Shown: positions 1-7,672 of the stretch, piece after piece
Numbering within the stretch: the first letter of the stretch is position 1
How the letters are laid out: each line of letters starts with the position of its first letter
Source of the DNA: Chthonomonas sp. UBA1950
GTDB lineage: Bacteria > Armatimonadota > Fimbriimonadia > Fimbriimonadales > Fimbriimonadaceae
Length of the DNA stretch: 64,000 nt
Assembly (NCBI GenBank): GCA_002336105.1
Contig: DDEQ01000015.1
Location: 44,676 to 108,675 of the forward strand
Direction: 5' to 3'
Translations under genes and position numbers: made by a program
The notes under the pieces: generated by a model
What the model saw: the letters and a program-made list of their open reading frames with translations, nothing else
What the model was told of the DNA's origin: nothing
The model's database searches: none

Positions 1-89
1 TAGGCAAGCCTCTGTGCCGACTTTGGACCGACGCCTGGGAGCTTTTCAAGCTCAGCAATCAGTTCAGCAAGGGGGCGCGCAAAGAGCAT
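1..89 (-). CDS. recR: Recombination protein RecR, N-terminal fragment cut by window edge
   Basis: Only the first 29 codons are inside the window. They read MLFARPLAELIAELEKLPG followed by VGPKSAQRLA, which matches the start of RecR and includes the helix-hairpin-helix segment (LPGVGPKSAQRLA). RecR works with RecF/RecO in loading RecA at gaps during recombinational repair. The start codon is the ATG complementary to 87-89. It follows the YbaB gene by 83 bp on the same strand, giving the dnaX-ybaB-recR order seen in many bacteria, which supports the call. The zinc finger and Toprim domains lie outside the window. Confidence 0.9.
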   Translation of the reverse strand, partial: MLFARPLAELIAELEKLPGVGPKSAQRLA

Positions 90-172
90 AAAAGGATGTC
101 TAGAAAACGCAATGGGCTCTTTGGCTCTGCTGAAAACTGAGAGCCAAAGAACCAAGTCTCTGCGAAGGCAGA

Positions 173-502
173 TTACATACCAGGAATTTCTGGCAGGTTC
201 GGCATAATGCCTTGAACCTTAGCATTTCGAAGGTTCGTAGCGGTGTCAAATCCGTCGCGAACGGCGCTTACGACCAGATCCTCAAGTGACTCGATGTCCT
301 CTGGATCGACAACCGATTTATCAATGCTGAGCTTGAGCATCTGACCGGTGCCGTCGAAGAGTGCTTTGACGGGTCCCTTGTCGACCGCAATTCTTTCGTT
401 TTTGAGTTCGACTTCGAGCTGCTCCGCGCGAGCCATCGCGTCTTGCATCTGCTTCATCATGCCGCCAAATCCTTGGCCGCCAAAATTCTTTGGAAGTTTC
501 AT
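173..502 (-). CDS. YbaB/EbfC family nucleoid-associated protein
   Basis: A 109-residue protein of the YbaB/EbfC family: small dimeric DNA-binding proteins thought to act as nucleoid-associated factors. The central part (LEVELKNERIAVDKG, then VKALFDGTGQMLKLSID and VVDPEDIESLEDLVVSAV) fits the family, with a helical N-terminal arm, a beta-sheet core and a helical tail. The N-terminus is rich in glycine and methionine (FGGQGFGGMMKQMQDAM), as is usual. It lies between dnaX and recR on the same strand, the classic context. A GAAGAGAA stretch lies about 9-16 nt upstream of the ATG and may serve as ribosome binding site. The molecular role is inferred from the family only. Confidence 0.92.
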   Translation of the reverse strand: MKLPKNFGGQGFGGMMKQMQDAMARAEQLEVELKNERIAVDKGPVKALFDGTGQMLKLSIDKSVVDPEDIESLEDLVVSAVRDGFDTATNLRNAKVQGIMPNLPEIPGM

Positions 503-592
503 AGGCTTAAGTTCTCTTCGTTGGCTTTTGCCATTGCTCCAATTGGCAAGACTTGCGCCACTGTACGCCAGATTTTGACATAACCAGCGAAA

Positions 593-2212
593 CTATTGGG
601 TCGGCGTATCACTATTCAGCCCAAAGATCTCTTTTGTCAATTGCTCTAGCTTGTCCCCTTCGGCAGGAAGCTCGACTGCATCTTGGTTATTCGTTACCAC
701 TTTCTTGCGGGCGGAGCTGAATTTCACCGACCAGTTCTTGCCGTAAATGGATCGAACAGTATCCTCAATAAACGAGACGACCTTCGGTTTTTCTGTGACC
801 CAACCATAGTCAAAAGAGAGGCCAAACTCGATGGTAAGTACACCGTCCGATGCGTCCACGCTCACGTCTTCCATATGGGAAGAAAGAGCTTTTGACTTTT
901 GATGGACTTCTTGAATGAAGCGGTCCCAGTTATCACCGCCGGTCCAATTTTGCGCCGGAGTCGGTTCCCGAACCACGGCAGGTGCCTCCGGTGGTTTCGC
1001 TACGATTGCTGGTTCTGGTTCAGCAGGTTTCGGCTCAGCAGCAGGTTTTACAGGAGTCGGCTGACCAACTTGTCTGCTTCCTGCGATGGCTGGAGCACTT
1101 ACAGGTGCTGTCGCAACGACAACGGGCTGCGTACCAACGAGTGATATTCGAACTAACTCGCTTTCAAGCCAAAGCCTAGGAATCGTAATATCACGAATCA
1201 CCTTGTGAGCTTCTGCGAGAAGGCCACGAAATCGTAAGATCGCATCGCGGCCAAGCTTGGTCGCCGAATCGTGGAGGACTGCCTGCCGGGTGGAATCCTG
1301 GCCCGAGCCAATCTGGTAAGTCGCACGAGTCAGGTCTTGAAGACGGTAGAGCATCGATTCGAGAATGGCTCTCGGATCGCGGCCAAGCCGAGCAATCCCT
1401 TCTAGTAGCTCCATGATCTGAGGAACTTCCGCGTTCTTCATCGCCATTAACAAGCCATCGACGGTGTCCTCGGAGACCAAACCAAGCTGATCGTAAACCT
1501 GTTGAAGCGTGATTCGACCATCTTCTGACGTCAGAATGGCTTGTTCAAGCAAGGTGAGCGCATCACGATAACCGCCGTCGGCCATTCGTGCGATTGCAGA
1601 AATCGCTTGAGGTTCGGCGGTGACACTTTCACCCTTACAGACATATTCCAATCGAGAGGTGAGGTCGGACATGCTTGCCCGATGAAACTCAAACTTTTGA
1701 CATCGTGATCGGATCGTCGGCGGAACCTTGTTGTACTCGGTTGTAGCGAGGATAAAAATGATGTGTTCGGGCGGCTCTTCAATGGTTTTGAGCAGAGCAT
1801 CAAAAGCTTTGACGCTCAGATCGTGTACCTCGTCGATGATGAACACCTTGTACCGGGCGATCATCGGTTTGTATTCGACCGCTTCCACAATCTGCTCACG
1901 GATGTCATCGACACCGCTTTCACTCGCCGCGTCCATCTCAATGACATCAACGCAGTTGCCAAGTGTGATCGATTTGCAGATTTCGCACTCGTTATCCGGC
2001 TCCGAGGTGGGTCCATGCTCGCAACAGAGAGCCTTTGCCATCAGTCGAGCGGTTGACGTTTTCCCTGTTCCACGAGGGCCAGTGAAGAGGTAACTATGAG
2101 CGATTCTGCCCGAGGTAATACCGTTCTGCAACGTGCGGACGACATGATCCTGGCCAATCAAATCGCCAAAGGTCTGGCTGCGATACTTTCGATAGAGAGA
2201 AACGTAGGCCAT
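593..2212 (-). CDS. dnaX: DNA polymerase III subunit gamma/tau
   Basis: A 539-residue clamp-loader subunit, an AAA+ ATPase that loads the sliding clamp and organises the replicase. It starts with the family-typical MAYVSLYRKYRSQTFGDLIGQ. Walker A is GPRGTGKT (residues 45-52). The zinc-binding cysteines lie in ALCCEHG...NECEICKS...GNC (about C63/64, C76, C79, C87). Walker B is IIDEVHDLS (about 125-133). An Arg-finger region, TIRSRCQKFEF, follows. After about residue 370 comes a Pro/Ala/Glu-rich linker and a tau-like C-terminal domain, so the product looks like full-length tau. I saw no A6G slippery heptamer for making gamma by frameshift. The SRP RNA gene lies immediately upstream on the same strand. 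Confidence 0.97.
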   Translation of the reverse strand: MAYVSLYRKYRSQTFGDLIGQDHVVRTLQNGITSGRIAHSYLFTGPRGTGKTSTARLMAKALCCEHGPTSEPDNECEICKSITLGNCVDVIEMDAASESGVDDIREQIVEAVEYKPMIARYKVFIIDEVHDLSVKAFDALLKTIEEPPEHIIFILATTEYNKVPPTIRSRCQKFEFHRASMSDLTSRLEYVCKGESVTAEPQAISAIARMADGGYRDALTLLEQAILTSEDGRITLQQVYDQLGLVSEDTVDGLLMAMKNAEVPQIMELLEGIARLGRDPRAILESMLYRLQDLTRATYQIGSGQDSTRQAVLHDSATKLGRDAILRFRGLLAEAHKVIRDITIPRLWLESELVRISLVGTQPVVVATAPVSAPAIAGSRQVGQPTPVKPAAEPKPAEPEPAIVAKPPEAPAVVREPTPAQNWTGGDNWDRFIQEVHQKSKALSSHMEDVSVDASDGVLTIEFGLSFDYGWVTEKPKVVSFIEDTVRSIYGKNWSVKFSSARKKVVTNNQDAVELPAEGDKLEQLTKEIFGLNSDTPTQ

Positions 2213-2229
2213 AGCGACCGCCAGAACGG

Positions 2230-2326
2230 GAAACCGGGAATAACGCGTCGCACAGTGAATCGACTTACCGTTGCTGCGATCAAGCCCTGGCGGAGTTTAC
2301 CGACCATCTGCCGCGCGGTTCCCGGC
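2230..2326 (-). ncRNA. ffs: Signal recognition particle RNA, small bacterial type
   Basis: Read on the minus strand, the segment contains the SRP helix-8 core: CCGCCAGGGC, a short loop, then GCAGCAACGGTAAG. This matches the bacterial pattern CCAGG-N-C-loop-G-N-AGCA. The ends pair (GCCGGGAA with TTCCCGGT, about 2319-2326 with 2233-2240), and a CGCG/CGCG helix follows. Length is about 97 nt, right for a 4.5S-type RNA. The loop reads TTGATC where GGAA closed by C-G is usual. It sits directly upstream of dnaX, as the scRNA gene does in Bacillus. The 5' end is placed from the extended -10 at 2332-2340; the 3' end is approximate. No covariance model was run. Confidence 0.8.
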
Positions 2327-2331
2327 TGTTG

Positions 2332-2340
2332 ATTCTAGCA
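2332..2340 (-). promoter_or_regulatory. Extended -10 promoter for SRP RNA (and dnaX)
   Basis: On the minus strand TGCTAGAAT is a textbook extended -10 (TG-n-TAGAAT). The end of the hexamer is 5-6 nt before the first base of the terminal SRP helix, so it places the RNA 5' end at about 2326. No good -35 box is visible at 17 bp. Confidence 0.6.
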
Positions 2341-2428
2341 GAATAAGGCGCTTGGAGACACGGAAACTTTCCCCCATTTGAGTCTGAAGTCACAGGGAAC
2401 GTTGACATTCGTGGGGCGAACCCCGTGT

Positions 2429-2773
2429 ATGGCTAAGCCCACTATGAGCCAAGTCAAATTCTATATCAACCAAATAGGGCGCCGTGAGGCGACAACCCTC
2501 GCCACCGCAACAACCCAAAAGGTCTTTGGAACAGTGACAACGACTGCTCCGTCCATGCGACAAGGCGTTTCCATCAACAACCTCGACCTCACCGCTGACC
2601 TGTACATCACATTCGCGCCGACCGGCACTACTCCAACGATGTCGTCAACTGATAACGATTTGATCGTTAGCGCACGGACAAGTCGGCAGATCATGATCGG
2701 CCCGGGCATCGAACTTTGGATTCGCAGCTCAAGCTCGGGGTCGATCAATTACACTGCTGTGGAGCTGCTCTGA
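2429..2773 (+). CDS. Unknown protein, first gene of a phage-like structural trio
   Basis: I do not recognise this 114-residue protein. It is rich in Thr, Ser and Ile, has no membrane segment or signal peptide, and looks beta-rich (LDLTADLYITFAPTGTTPTM, IGPGIELWIRSSSSG), like small phage head-tail or virion accessory proteins. Its last stop overlaps the next start (TGATG), so the two are translationally coupled. The start is uncertain: ATG 2429 is used here, ATG 2444 is the alternative, and the frame stays open back to a TTG at 2378. A TTGACA hexamer at 2402-2407 and a GGGG-CGAA-CCCC hairpin (2413-2424) lie just upstream. Confidence 0.6.
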   Translation: MAKPTMSQVKFYINQIGRREATTLATATTQKVFGTVTTTAPSMRQGVSINNLDLTADLYITFAPTGTTPTMSSTDNDLIVSARTSRQIMIGPGIELWIRSSSSGSINYTAVELL

Positions 2774-3561
2774 TGACGCAACTCGGCACCTTTTATGTCG
2801 AGCAAAACGGGCACTTTTTCCAACCGCTCGTCGAGCCTTTCCGAGTGCGACAAATCCCTGGTCTAGCCGTTTGGTTAGATTCACAGACGAGCATGTCTGT
2901 CCTCAATGCCTCAGGAGTTCAAGGATCAGCAGGGGATCCAGTTTCGGCCTGGAGCGACCTTTCGGGAAGCGGACAGACAGCAATTCAAGGCGCTTCGAGT
3001 CAGCGTCCTATTGTTGACACAACAGCATTTGGTGGCAAAGAGTCCGTATCGTTCGACGGCATCGACGATATGCTATCTGGTGCAAGTTTTGACCAATCTG
3101 GAAGCTTTTCCATCATCGTCGTGTTCTGCCCTGGCGCAAATGCATCGACGTGCGCCTTGATCGGAAATCGCTATGTCGCCTCCGCCAGCGACCGAACCTT
3201 CTCTCTCCAACTATCCTACGGAACGACACCTGCCTTCGCACTCGCAAATGCTTCAGGAGCCTTTGATCAGTTCACCATCGCTACGACAAACGTCACAACA
3301 GGAATAAACTATGTCGTCACGGCAATCAGGGACGCTTCGGCATTGACCTCAAAAATCTGGCTAAACAGCCAAAGCAGCGCGACCTCCACAGGCGTCAGTG
3401 TGCCCACGCGAACCGTCCACCCTTGCACGATTGGCCGGGAAACAACGGTTAACCCTTATCTAGGCAAGATCGCCGAAATCGCCATCTTCTCGCGAGCGAT
3501 TACTGATCCAGAGCGATTGCTCATCGAGTCTCGGCTCAAGCTGAAATGGGGGATCGCATGA
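2773..3561 (+). CDS. LamG-like (concanavalin A-type lectin fold) domain protein
   Basis: A 262-residue protein whose residues about 35-258 resemble a LamG/laminin-G-like jelly-roll domain. Visible signs are GLAVWLDSQTSMSV, SAWSDLSGSG, VSFDGIDDML, FSIIVVFCPG and the closing GKIAEIAIFSRAITDPERLLIESRLKLKWG, which is the usual end of such domains in phage tail-associated and adhesion proteins. There is no signal peptide, so secretion by Sec is unlikely. The start at 2773 (TGATG overlap with the preceding gene) was preferred over upstream codons. It likely binds a carbohydrate or forms part of a particle or appendage surface; the actual ligand is unknown. The next gene overlaps by ATGA. Confidence 0.75.
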   Translation: MTQLGTFYVEQNGHFFQPLVEPFRVRQIPGLAVWLDSQTSMSVLNASGVQGSAGDPVSAWSDLSGSGQTAIQGASSQRPIVDTTAFGGKESVSFDGIDDMLSGASFDQSGSFSIIVVFCPGANASTCALIGNRYVASASDRTFSLQLSYGTTPAFALANASGAFDQFTIATTNVTTGINYVVTAIRDASALTSKIWLNSQSSATSTGVSVPTRTVHPCTIGRETTVNPYLGKIAEIAIFSRAITDPERLLIESRLKLKWGIA

Positions 3562-3908
3562 TTTACTGCTACGGATACGCTTGGTTCGTGAATGTGTCAA
3601 ACCTCAGTCTGGGCGGGTCCATTGCTCATTCTGTGTTTGGGGACCATCCGAATATCGAAACAGATAACTTCTCTGTTCCGCTAACGGGAGAATTACTTGG
3701 TGGTGCGGGTGTGATGTCGGAGGACCAACTCAGCACTCTTAGGAATCTCGATTGCACCGCAGCAACCGTTCAATACTTTGTTTGGATGCTCGATACGGGC
3801 CAACTTGTGAACCAGTTATGTGGCTCCCCGCCTAATTTAGGACAACCTTGGAACTGGAGTGCTTCCTTGGCTCAATTAGGAGCTTCGATCATTGCTGAAT
3901 CGGAATAA
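3558..3908 (+). CDS. Unknown protein, third gene of the phage-like trio
   Basis: A 116-residue protein of unrecognised family. It starts MIYCYGYAWFVNVSNLSLGG and is hydrophobic and Ser/Leu-rich without a clear membrane span. Four cysteines are scattered along it. The start at 3558 forms an ATGA overlap with the stop of the LamG-like gene; an in-frame ATG at 3546 is possible but gives a longer overlap. The tight coupling of all three genes suggests that their products act together, perhaps as parts of one particle or surface structure. No terminator is seen directly after it. Confidence 0.55.
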   Translation: MIYCYGYAWFVNVSNLSLGGSIAHSVFGDHPNIETDNFSVPLTGELLGGAGVMSEDQLSTLRNLDCTAATVQYFVWMLDTGQLVNQLCGSPPNLGQPWNWSASLAQLGASIIAESE

Positions 3909-4462
3909 CACATTACAGAATGCGTGATCTATAACAAAAACTGGGAACTTTGAAGCACTCTTTTCCCGCACATTCTGAGGATCTCTATAATCAATCCTGA
4001 GCATGGGATGCGGTAAAGCTATCTTCACCTCTGTCCCGTGTGTCACCCCTAACAGAAAAGGAGAATGGGGTTGTGGGAATTTCCGACAGCCCCATCTCAA
4101 TTTGGGACTGGCTTTTTCCGGCTTCTGTCGTATTCGATAAACGCGATCGACCCGATTGCCACAAGCACCAAAGCCGCTAACGCACGGCAAACACTGCGAA
4201 AACAGATCTCAAGAGGGCGCGACTGCGAGCGCTCGCATGGCCTCCCAAACATGGCGATATCTAAACCTTCTTCAGCCTAAAAGCAATCTCTAGCATGAGT
4301 GACCGGGGGGTTTATCTCGTCGATGAGGTGAAAAGAACTACCACTGGCAGTTGCAGAAAAACGAAACCGTGACGGTCTATTTGGTTTCAGTCTAAAGCTC
4401 AATGACTTCACTCTCTGTACACTTCTGCTAAGACGTGGAGTAACTTTATTAAGCAGGTCTTT
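3909..4462. other. Intergenic region of 554 bp with an imperfect inverted repeat
   Basis: No convincing gene, tRNA or known riboswitch was found. Positions 4065-4095 form a long imperfect inverted repeat (ATGGGG...CCCCAT outer arms, TGT/ACA and GGAA/TTCC inner arms, one-base centre, two mismatches per arm). A palindrome ACCGT-G-ACGGT lies at 4366-4376, inside a GAAACC/GGTTTC pair (4363-4388). Short open frames on both strands look non-coding. Confidence 0.5.
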
Positions 4463-4660
4463 ATGAACGCAAGCAATCAAGGATTTATCAATCTTCACAA
4501 CGACTCGGGCATCCTTATCATCACGCTCGCATCGTTCTTGTTACTTGCGATGATCGTTTTCGGAGTGACCGTTGCCCGAACCTCAGAAGCCAAAGCGAGA
4601 GCGCAACGCGCCGCCTTGAAAGAAGAACTCGAGAAGCAAAAGAAAGACGAAACTGCTTAG
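4463..4660 (+). CDS. Small single-pass membrane protein, unknown function
   Basis: A 65-residue protein with one strong membrane segment (about residues 16-38, ILIITLASFLLLAMIVFGVTV) followed by a highly charged Ala/Lys/Glu helix (SEAKARAQRAALKEELEKQKKDE). It has no recognised family. The composition, with a hydrophobic helix then a charged amphipathic tail, is not what random sequence gives, so I take it as real. An AGG triplet lies about 8 nt before the ATG. It ends tail-to-tail with the methyltransferase gene, the two stops sharing TTAG at 4657-4660. Confidence 0.6.
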   Translation: MNASNQGFINLHNDSGILIITLASFLLLAMIVFGVTVARTSEAKARAQRAALKEELEKQKKDETA

Positions 4661-5400
4661 CTCTGCGGCTTCTTTCGGGCGACCACGAGAACCGAACTGC
4701 CCCATGGCAGTTTCAGCCCGAAATTTGAGATCAGCGTCGCCTCAAAGATTTGGAGACGGATCAAGAACCGATTCAACCAGGCGGGCACTTTAGGCAATGA
4801 AGCGTGAGCTGGGCCGGGCCTCAATTTTTCCAGAACTCGTGAGACTAAAACGAATGGAAAAAGGAAGAACACAGAATATGAGGCGCACTCGATATCGAAG
4901 CCTGCCATCGCCAATCGACCGATAACCTGTGCCTTCGTGTATCGCCTGAAATGATGCAAAGCAATATCGTGCGGTCCCCACAACAGACGATAGGCGGGGA
5001 CGCTCAGAACCAAAACGCCGTCATTTCGCAGCACCCTAAATGACTCTCGAAAGGCCGCGTTGTCATCTTCGATGTGCTCAAAAACATCGAGGGCAACAAT
5101 GGCATCGAATTGTCCTTCATGCATGGGAAGATGGGTTGCATCCCCTCTTACTAGATGGGAGAGCCCTCTTGTGGCCGAAAATTTCAGCGCGTGATCGCTA
5201 AAATCAAGACCCGTCGTTTCGGCAAACTCGTTGAGCGCACAAGAAACGACGCCAGTTCCACACCCAAGATCAAGCACTCTGGGCTTCTCGTCTCCTTTCC
5301 AAAAATGCTTAAGAAGATGCAGTGCCGCGTAGCGCCTTCCGACGAACCACCAGTAGCGGTCCTCGAACTCGAACATCTTTTCGTATTCGCTTGGGTTCAC
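4657..5400 (-). CDS. Class I SAM-dependent methyltransferase
   Basis: A 247-residue Rossmann-fold methyltransferase. Motif I is VLDLGCGTG (about residues 42-50), with motif II near TGLDFSD and post-motif segments DAIVALDVFEHIEDD and LRNDGVLVLSVPAY, typical of the methyltransferase 11/23 families. It opens with EYEKMFEFEDRYWWFVGRR, a pattern common in methyltransferases of surface polysaccharide and lipid glycan loci. A hydrophobic stretch (YSVFFLFPFVLVSRVL) may dock to the membrane. It overlaps the preceding glycosyltransferase by 4 bp (ATGA), so the two probably act on the same lipid-linked or surface glycan. The acceptor is unknown. Confidence 0.85.
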   Translation of the reverse strand: MNPSEYEKMFEFEDRYWWFVGRRYAALHLLKHFWKGDEKPRVLDLGCGTGVVSCALNEFAETTGLDFSDHALKFSATRGLSHLVRGDATHLPMHEGQFDAIVALDVFEHIEDDNAAFRESFRVLRNDGVLVLSVPAYRLLWGPHDIALHHFRRYTKAQVIGRLAMAGFDIECASYSVFFLFPFVLVSRVLEKLRPGPAHASLPKVPAWLNRFLIRLQIFEATLISNFGLKLPWGSSVLVVARKKPQS

Positions 5401-6179
5401 GGCTCCACATTTGGCCTCAGTCGGGCCGACTTTCCTTTAAGGCGAAGTCGAACGAGGTCCAGCAACATTTTTATTCCATCTCTGACAAAAGAAACCTTGG
5501 ACCCCTCTTGATGCATCCACCGAATCGGCACTTCATCAATACGGTATTTCAGGTCTCGAGCGATGAGCAATGCTTCAAAATCGAAACTAAACCCGTTGAG
5601 TTTGCACCGATTGAATACGTCAACGGCGACTGCGCGTCGAAACATCTTAAAGCCGCATTGAGTGTCATGAATCCCTCGAACTGCTAGCAACTGAACCGCC
5701 CCATTAAAAGCGCGACCAAGAAGTTCCCGGTAAATCGGTTGGCGAACTTCTAAGTTACTTTCTTTGAGTGGGCGACTGCCTATCGCAATATCCGCTTGGG
5801 CCTCCATGTGTTTCAGGAGCTTTTCCGTTTCTTCTTGTGGAGTCGCAAGGTCGGCATCGCAAAACAAAATGAGATCTGCTTGCGCGGCTAGAATTCCGGT
5901 TCGAACGGCATAGCCTTTTCCACGATTTGGCTGATACTCGATCAGTCGAAACTTAGGATTTTGGGCAGTCATTCGGTCGACGACATCTTTCGTGCCATCT
6001 TTGCTCCCGTCGCTGACAACGATCACTTCATAGTCATAGCCTTGATCGTTGTAATACTCCTCAAGCCTATCTAGGGTCCTTGGGAGTCTTGTTTCCTCGT
6101 TGTACGCTGGCACAACGACACTTAAAAAGGGAGCACTCAAACTATCGCGGAGTTTACCGGACCCACAGTCTGTCTCCAT
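5397..6179 (-). CDS. Family 2 glycosyltransferase, dolichyl-phosphate glucosyltransferase-like
   Basis: A GT-A fold glycosyltransferase of about 260 residues. Signs are LSVVVPAYNEETRLP, VIVVSDGSKDGT, the RGKGYAVRTG segment and the metal-binding LFCDADLATP. DTQCGFKMFRRAVA and FDFEALLIARDLKYRIDEVPIRW are typical of the ALG5/polyprenyl-phosphate glycosyltransferase branch. No C-terminal membrane helices are present. It probably moves a sugar from a nucleotide donor to a polyprenyl phosphate. The start at 6179 (METDCG...) was preferred, since an upstream ATG at 6227 would run into the divergent argH start. A GGAAG lies about 11-15 nt before it. It is coupled to the following methyltransferase gene. 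Confidence 0.85.
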   Translation of the reverse strand: METDCGSGKLRDSLSAPFLSVVVPAYNEETRLPRTLDRLEEYYNDQGYDYEVIVVSDGSKDGTKDVVDRMTAQNPKFRLIEYQPNRGKGYAVRTGILAAQADLILFCDADLATPQEETEKLLKHMEAQADIAIGSRPLKESNLEVRQPIYRELLGRAFNGAVQLLAVRGIHDTQCGFKMFRRAVAVDVFNRCKLNGFSFDFEALLIARDLKYRIDEVPIRWMHQEGSKVSFVRDGIKMLLDLVRLRLKGKSARLRPNVEP

Positions 6180-6202
6180 ATCGCGGTATGCTTCCGCCCG
6201 CA

Positions 6203-7591
6203 ATGAGAAAGCTTTGGGGTGGCGCATTCGCCAAGGGTAGCGATGAATTGGTCGACAAATTCGGCCAAACGATTCAGTCCGATTTGAACTTCTGGCAGGA
6301 AGATATCATCGGTAGTGTTGCCCATGCCCGTATGCTCGGCGAAGTTGGGATTATTACAAAAGAGGAAGCCCAGCAGTTGATCGACGGGCTGGAAAAGATT
6401 CACGAACAGGGCCCAGACTTTCTGGAACTTGATGTTGAGGATATCCATACTGCCATCGAGGTCCGGCTTAAAGAACTCGTTGGTGAAGTCGCGGGCAAAC
6501 TCCACACCGCAAGAAGCCGCAACGATCAAGTCGCTACTGACACGCGGCTTTATTTGAACAACGAACTACTTCGGCTAGTTCGGCACATCAAGAAACTTCA
6601 AAAGGTGTTGCTCAATCATGCTGAGAAGCACCTGGACACGCTTATGCCTGGTTACACTCACCAGCAACGAGCAATGCCAATCACCCTCGGATTTCACCTG
6701 TTGGCACACTTTTGGGCTCTTCAACGCCATGGCTGGCGCGCCGAAAGACTTTCCGAGTTAGCAAACTTTTCTCCGCTAGGAAGTGCTGCGGTTGCAGGCA
6801 CCAGTTTCCCCATCGACAGACATATGACGGCAAAGGAACTTGGCTTCGCCGGTCCAATTCCAAACGCACTCGACGCAACCTGCGACCGTTCTTACCTGAT
6901 GGACGCGCTGCATCTGTGTGCTTTATTGATGATCGACTTAAGTCGAATTTCGCAAGAGCTTGTGCTGTTTTGCACCAAGGAATTCGGGTTTGTGAAGTTG
7001 AACGACAGTGTGACGACAGGTTCCAGCATCATGCCTCAAAAGCGAAATCCGGACATGGCGGAACTCATTCGAGGCCGATCTGCTCGTGCTCTGGCCAACT
7101 GGAATACGCTTGCCATCGTCATGAAAGGTTTGCCTCTTGGATATAACCGAGACACCCAAGAAGACAAACCGCCGCTTTTCGACTCAATGGCACTAACAAA
7201 AGACTCGCTTGATCTTGTTGCGTTGATGCTAGATTCAGCGGATTGGCAAACCGAGCGAATGTCGGATGCTCTGTATGGCGATTTCTCGACCGCCACCGAC
7301 CTTGCGGACTACCTTGCCACAACTGGCACACCATTCCGAGTTGCCCACGAGATTGTCGGAAAGGTCGTGAGAGGCTGCCAAGAGCGAGGCATTGTGCTTG
7401 AACAACTGACGACGGAATCACTTGGCGAGATCGCCCCAGAAGTCCCTTCGGACGCCTTGTCCGTACTTCAACCCTCGGGCTCAGTTCAAAGACGCGAATC
7501 GTTCGGCGCACCCGGACCAAAAGCAATTCGAATTCAGTTCGAGCGCGCAAGGGCACTCTACGCCGAGAAGAACTTCACAAAGCTTGCCTAA
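6203..7591 (+). CDS. argH: Argininosuccinate lyase
   Basis: A 462-residue member of the fumarase/aspartase superfamily that splits argininosuccinate into arginine and fumarate, the last step of arginine synthesis. It starts MRKLWGGAFAKGSDELVDKF, as ArgH does. The superfamily signature GSSIMPQKRNPD with the catalytic serine lies at about residues 273-284. HTARSRNDQVATDTRLY and the GYTHQQRAMP block with the catalytic histidine region are also present. Length is normal. The start at 6203 fits the family; in-frame ATG 6188 would add five residues. No other arg genes are near. A strong hairpin follows at 7600-7629. Confidence 0.97.
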   Translation: MRKLWGGAFAKGSDELVDKFGQTIQSDLNFWQEDIIGSVAHARMLGEVGIITKEEAQQLIDGLEKIHEQGPDFLELDVEDIHTAIEVRLKELVGEVAGKLHTARSRNDQVATDTRLYLNNELLRLVRHIKKLQKVLLNHAEKHLDTLMPGYTHQQRAMPITLGFHLLAHFWALQRHGWRAERLSELANFSPLGSAAVAGTSFPIDRHMTAKELGFAGPIPNALDATCDRSYLMDALHLCALLMIDLSRISQELVLFCTKEFGFVKLNDSVTTGSSIMPQKRNPDMAELIRGRSARALANWNTLAIVMKGLPLGYNRDTQEDKPPLFDSMALTKDSLDLVALMLDSADWQTERMSDALYGDFSTATDLADYLATTGTPFRVAHEIVGKVVRGCQERGIVLEQLTTESLGEIAPEVPSDALSVLQPSGSVQRRESFGAPGPKAIRIQFERARALYAEKNFTKLA

Positions 7592-7599
7592 TTGTTCGA

Positions 7600-7629
7600 G
7601 CGGTTACGTATTCGAGACCACGTAACCGC
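7600..7629 (+). terminator. Hairpin after argH, possible terminator
   Basis: A perfect 10-bp inverted repeat (GCGGTTACGT / ACGTAACCGC) with a 10-nt loop starts 9 nt after the argH stop. There is no T tract, so it may be a weak or Rho-assisted terminator, an RNA 3'-end stabiliser, or an operator for the next gene. Confidence 0.5.
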
Positions 7630-7659
7630 CCGGTGGGCTCTAATCCGGCTTCCAGCATG

Positions 7660-7665
7660 TAAACT
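7660..7665 (+). promoter_or_regulatory. Candidate -10 box, TAAACT
   Basis: TAAACT ends 7 nt before the ATG at 7673 and no ribosome binding site lies between, which fits a leaderless transcript. No good -35 is visible. Confidence 0.35.
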
Positions 7666-7672
7666 CGCGTTC

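Noticed and set aside
593..2212. Programmed frameshift in dnaX to make gamma
   Set aside because: No A6G or similar slippery run was found on the coding strand; only tau is supported.
3876..4190. 104-codon minus-strand frame in the gene-poor gap
   Set aside because: No signal peptide, domain or start signal; overlaps the inverted repeat and the end of a better gene.
4291..4462. Possible riboswitch before the small membrane protein gene
   Set aside because: Some paired segments exist, but no match to c-di-GMP, cobalamin or fluoride riboswitch cores could be seen.
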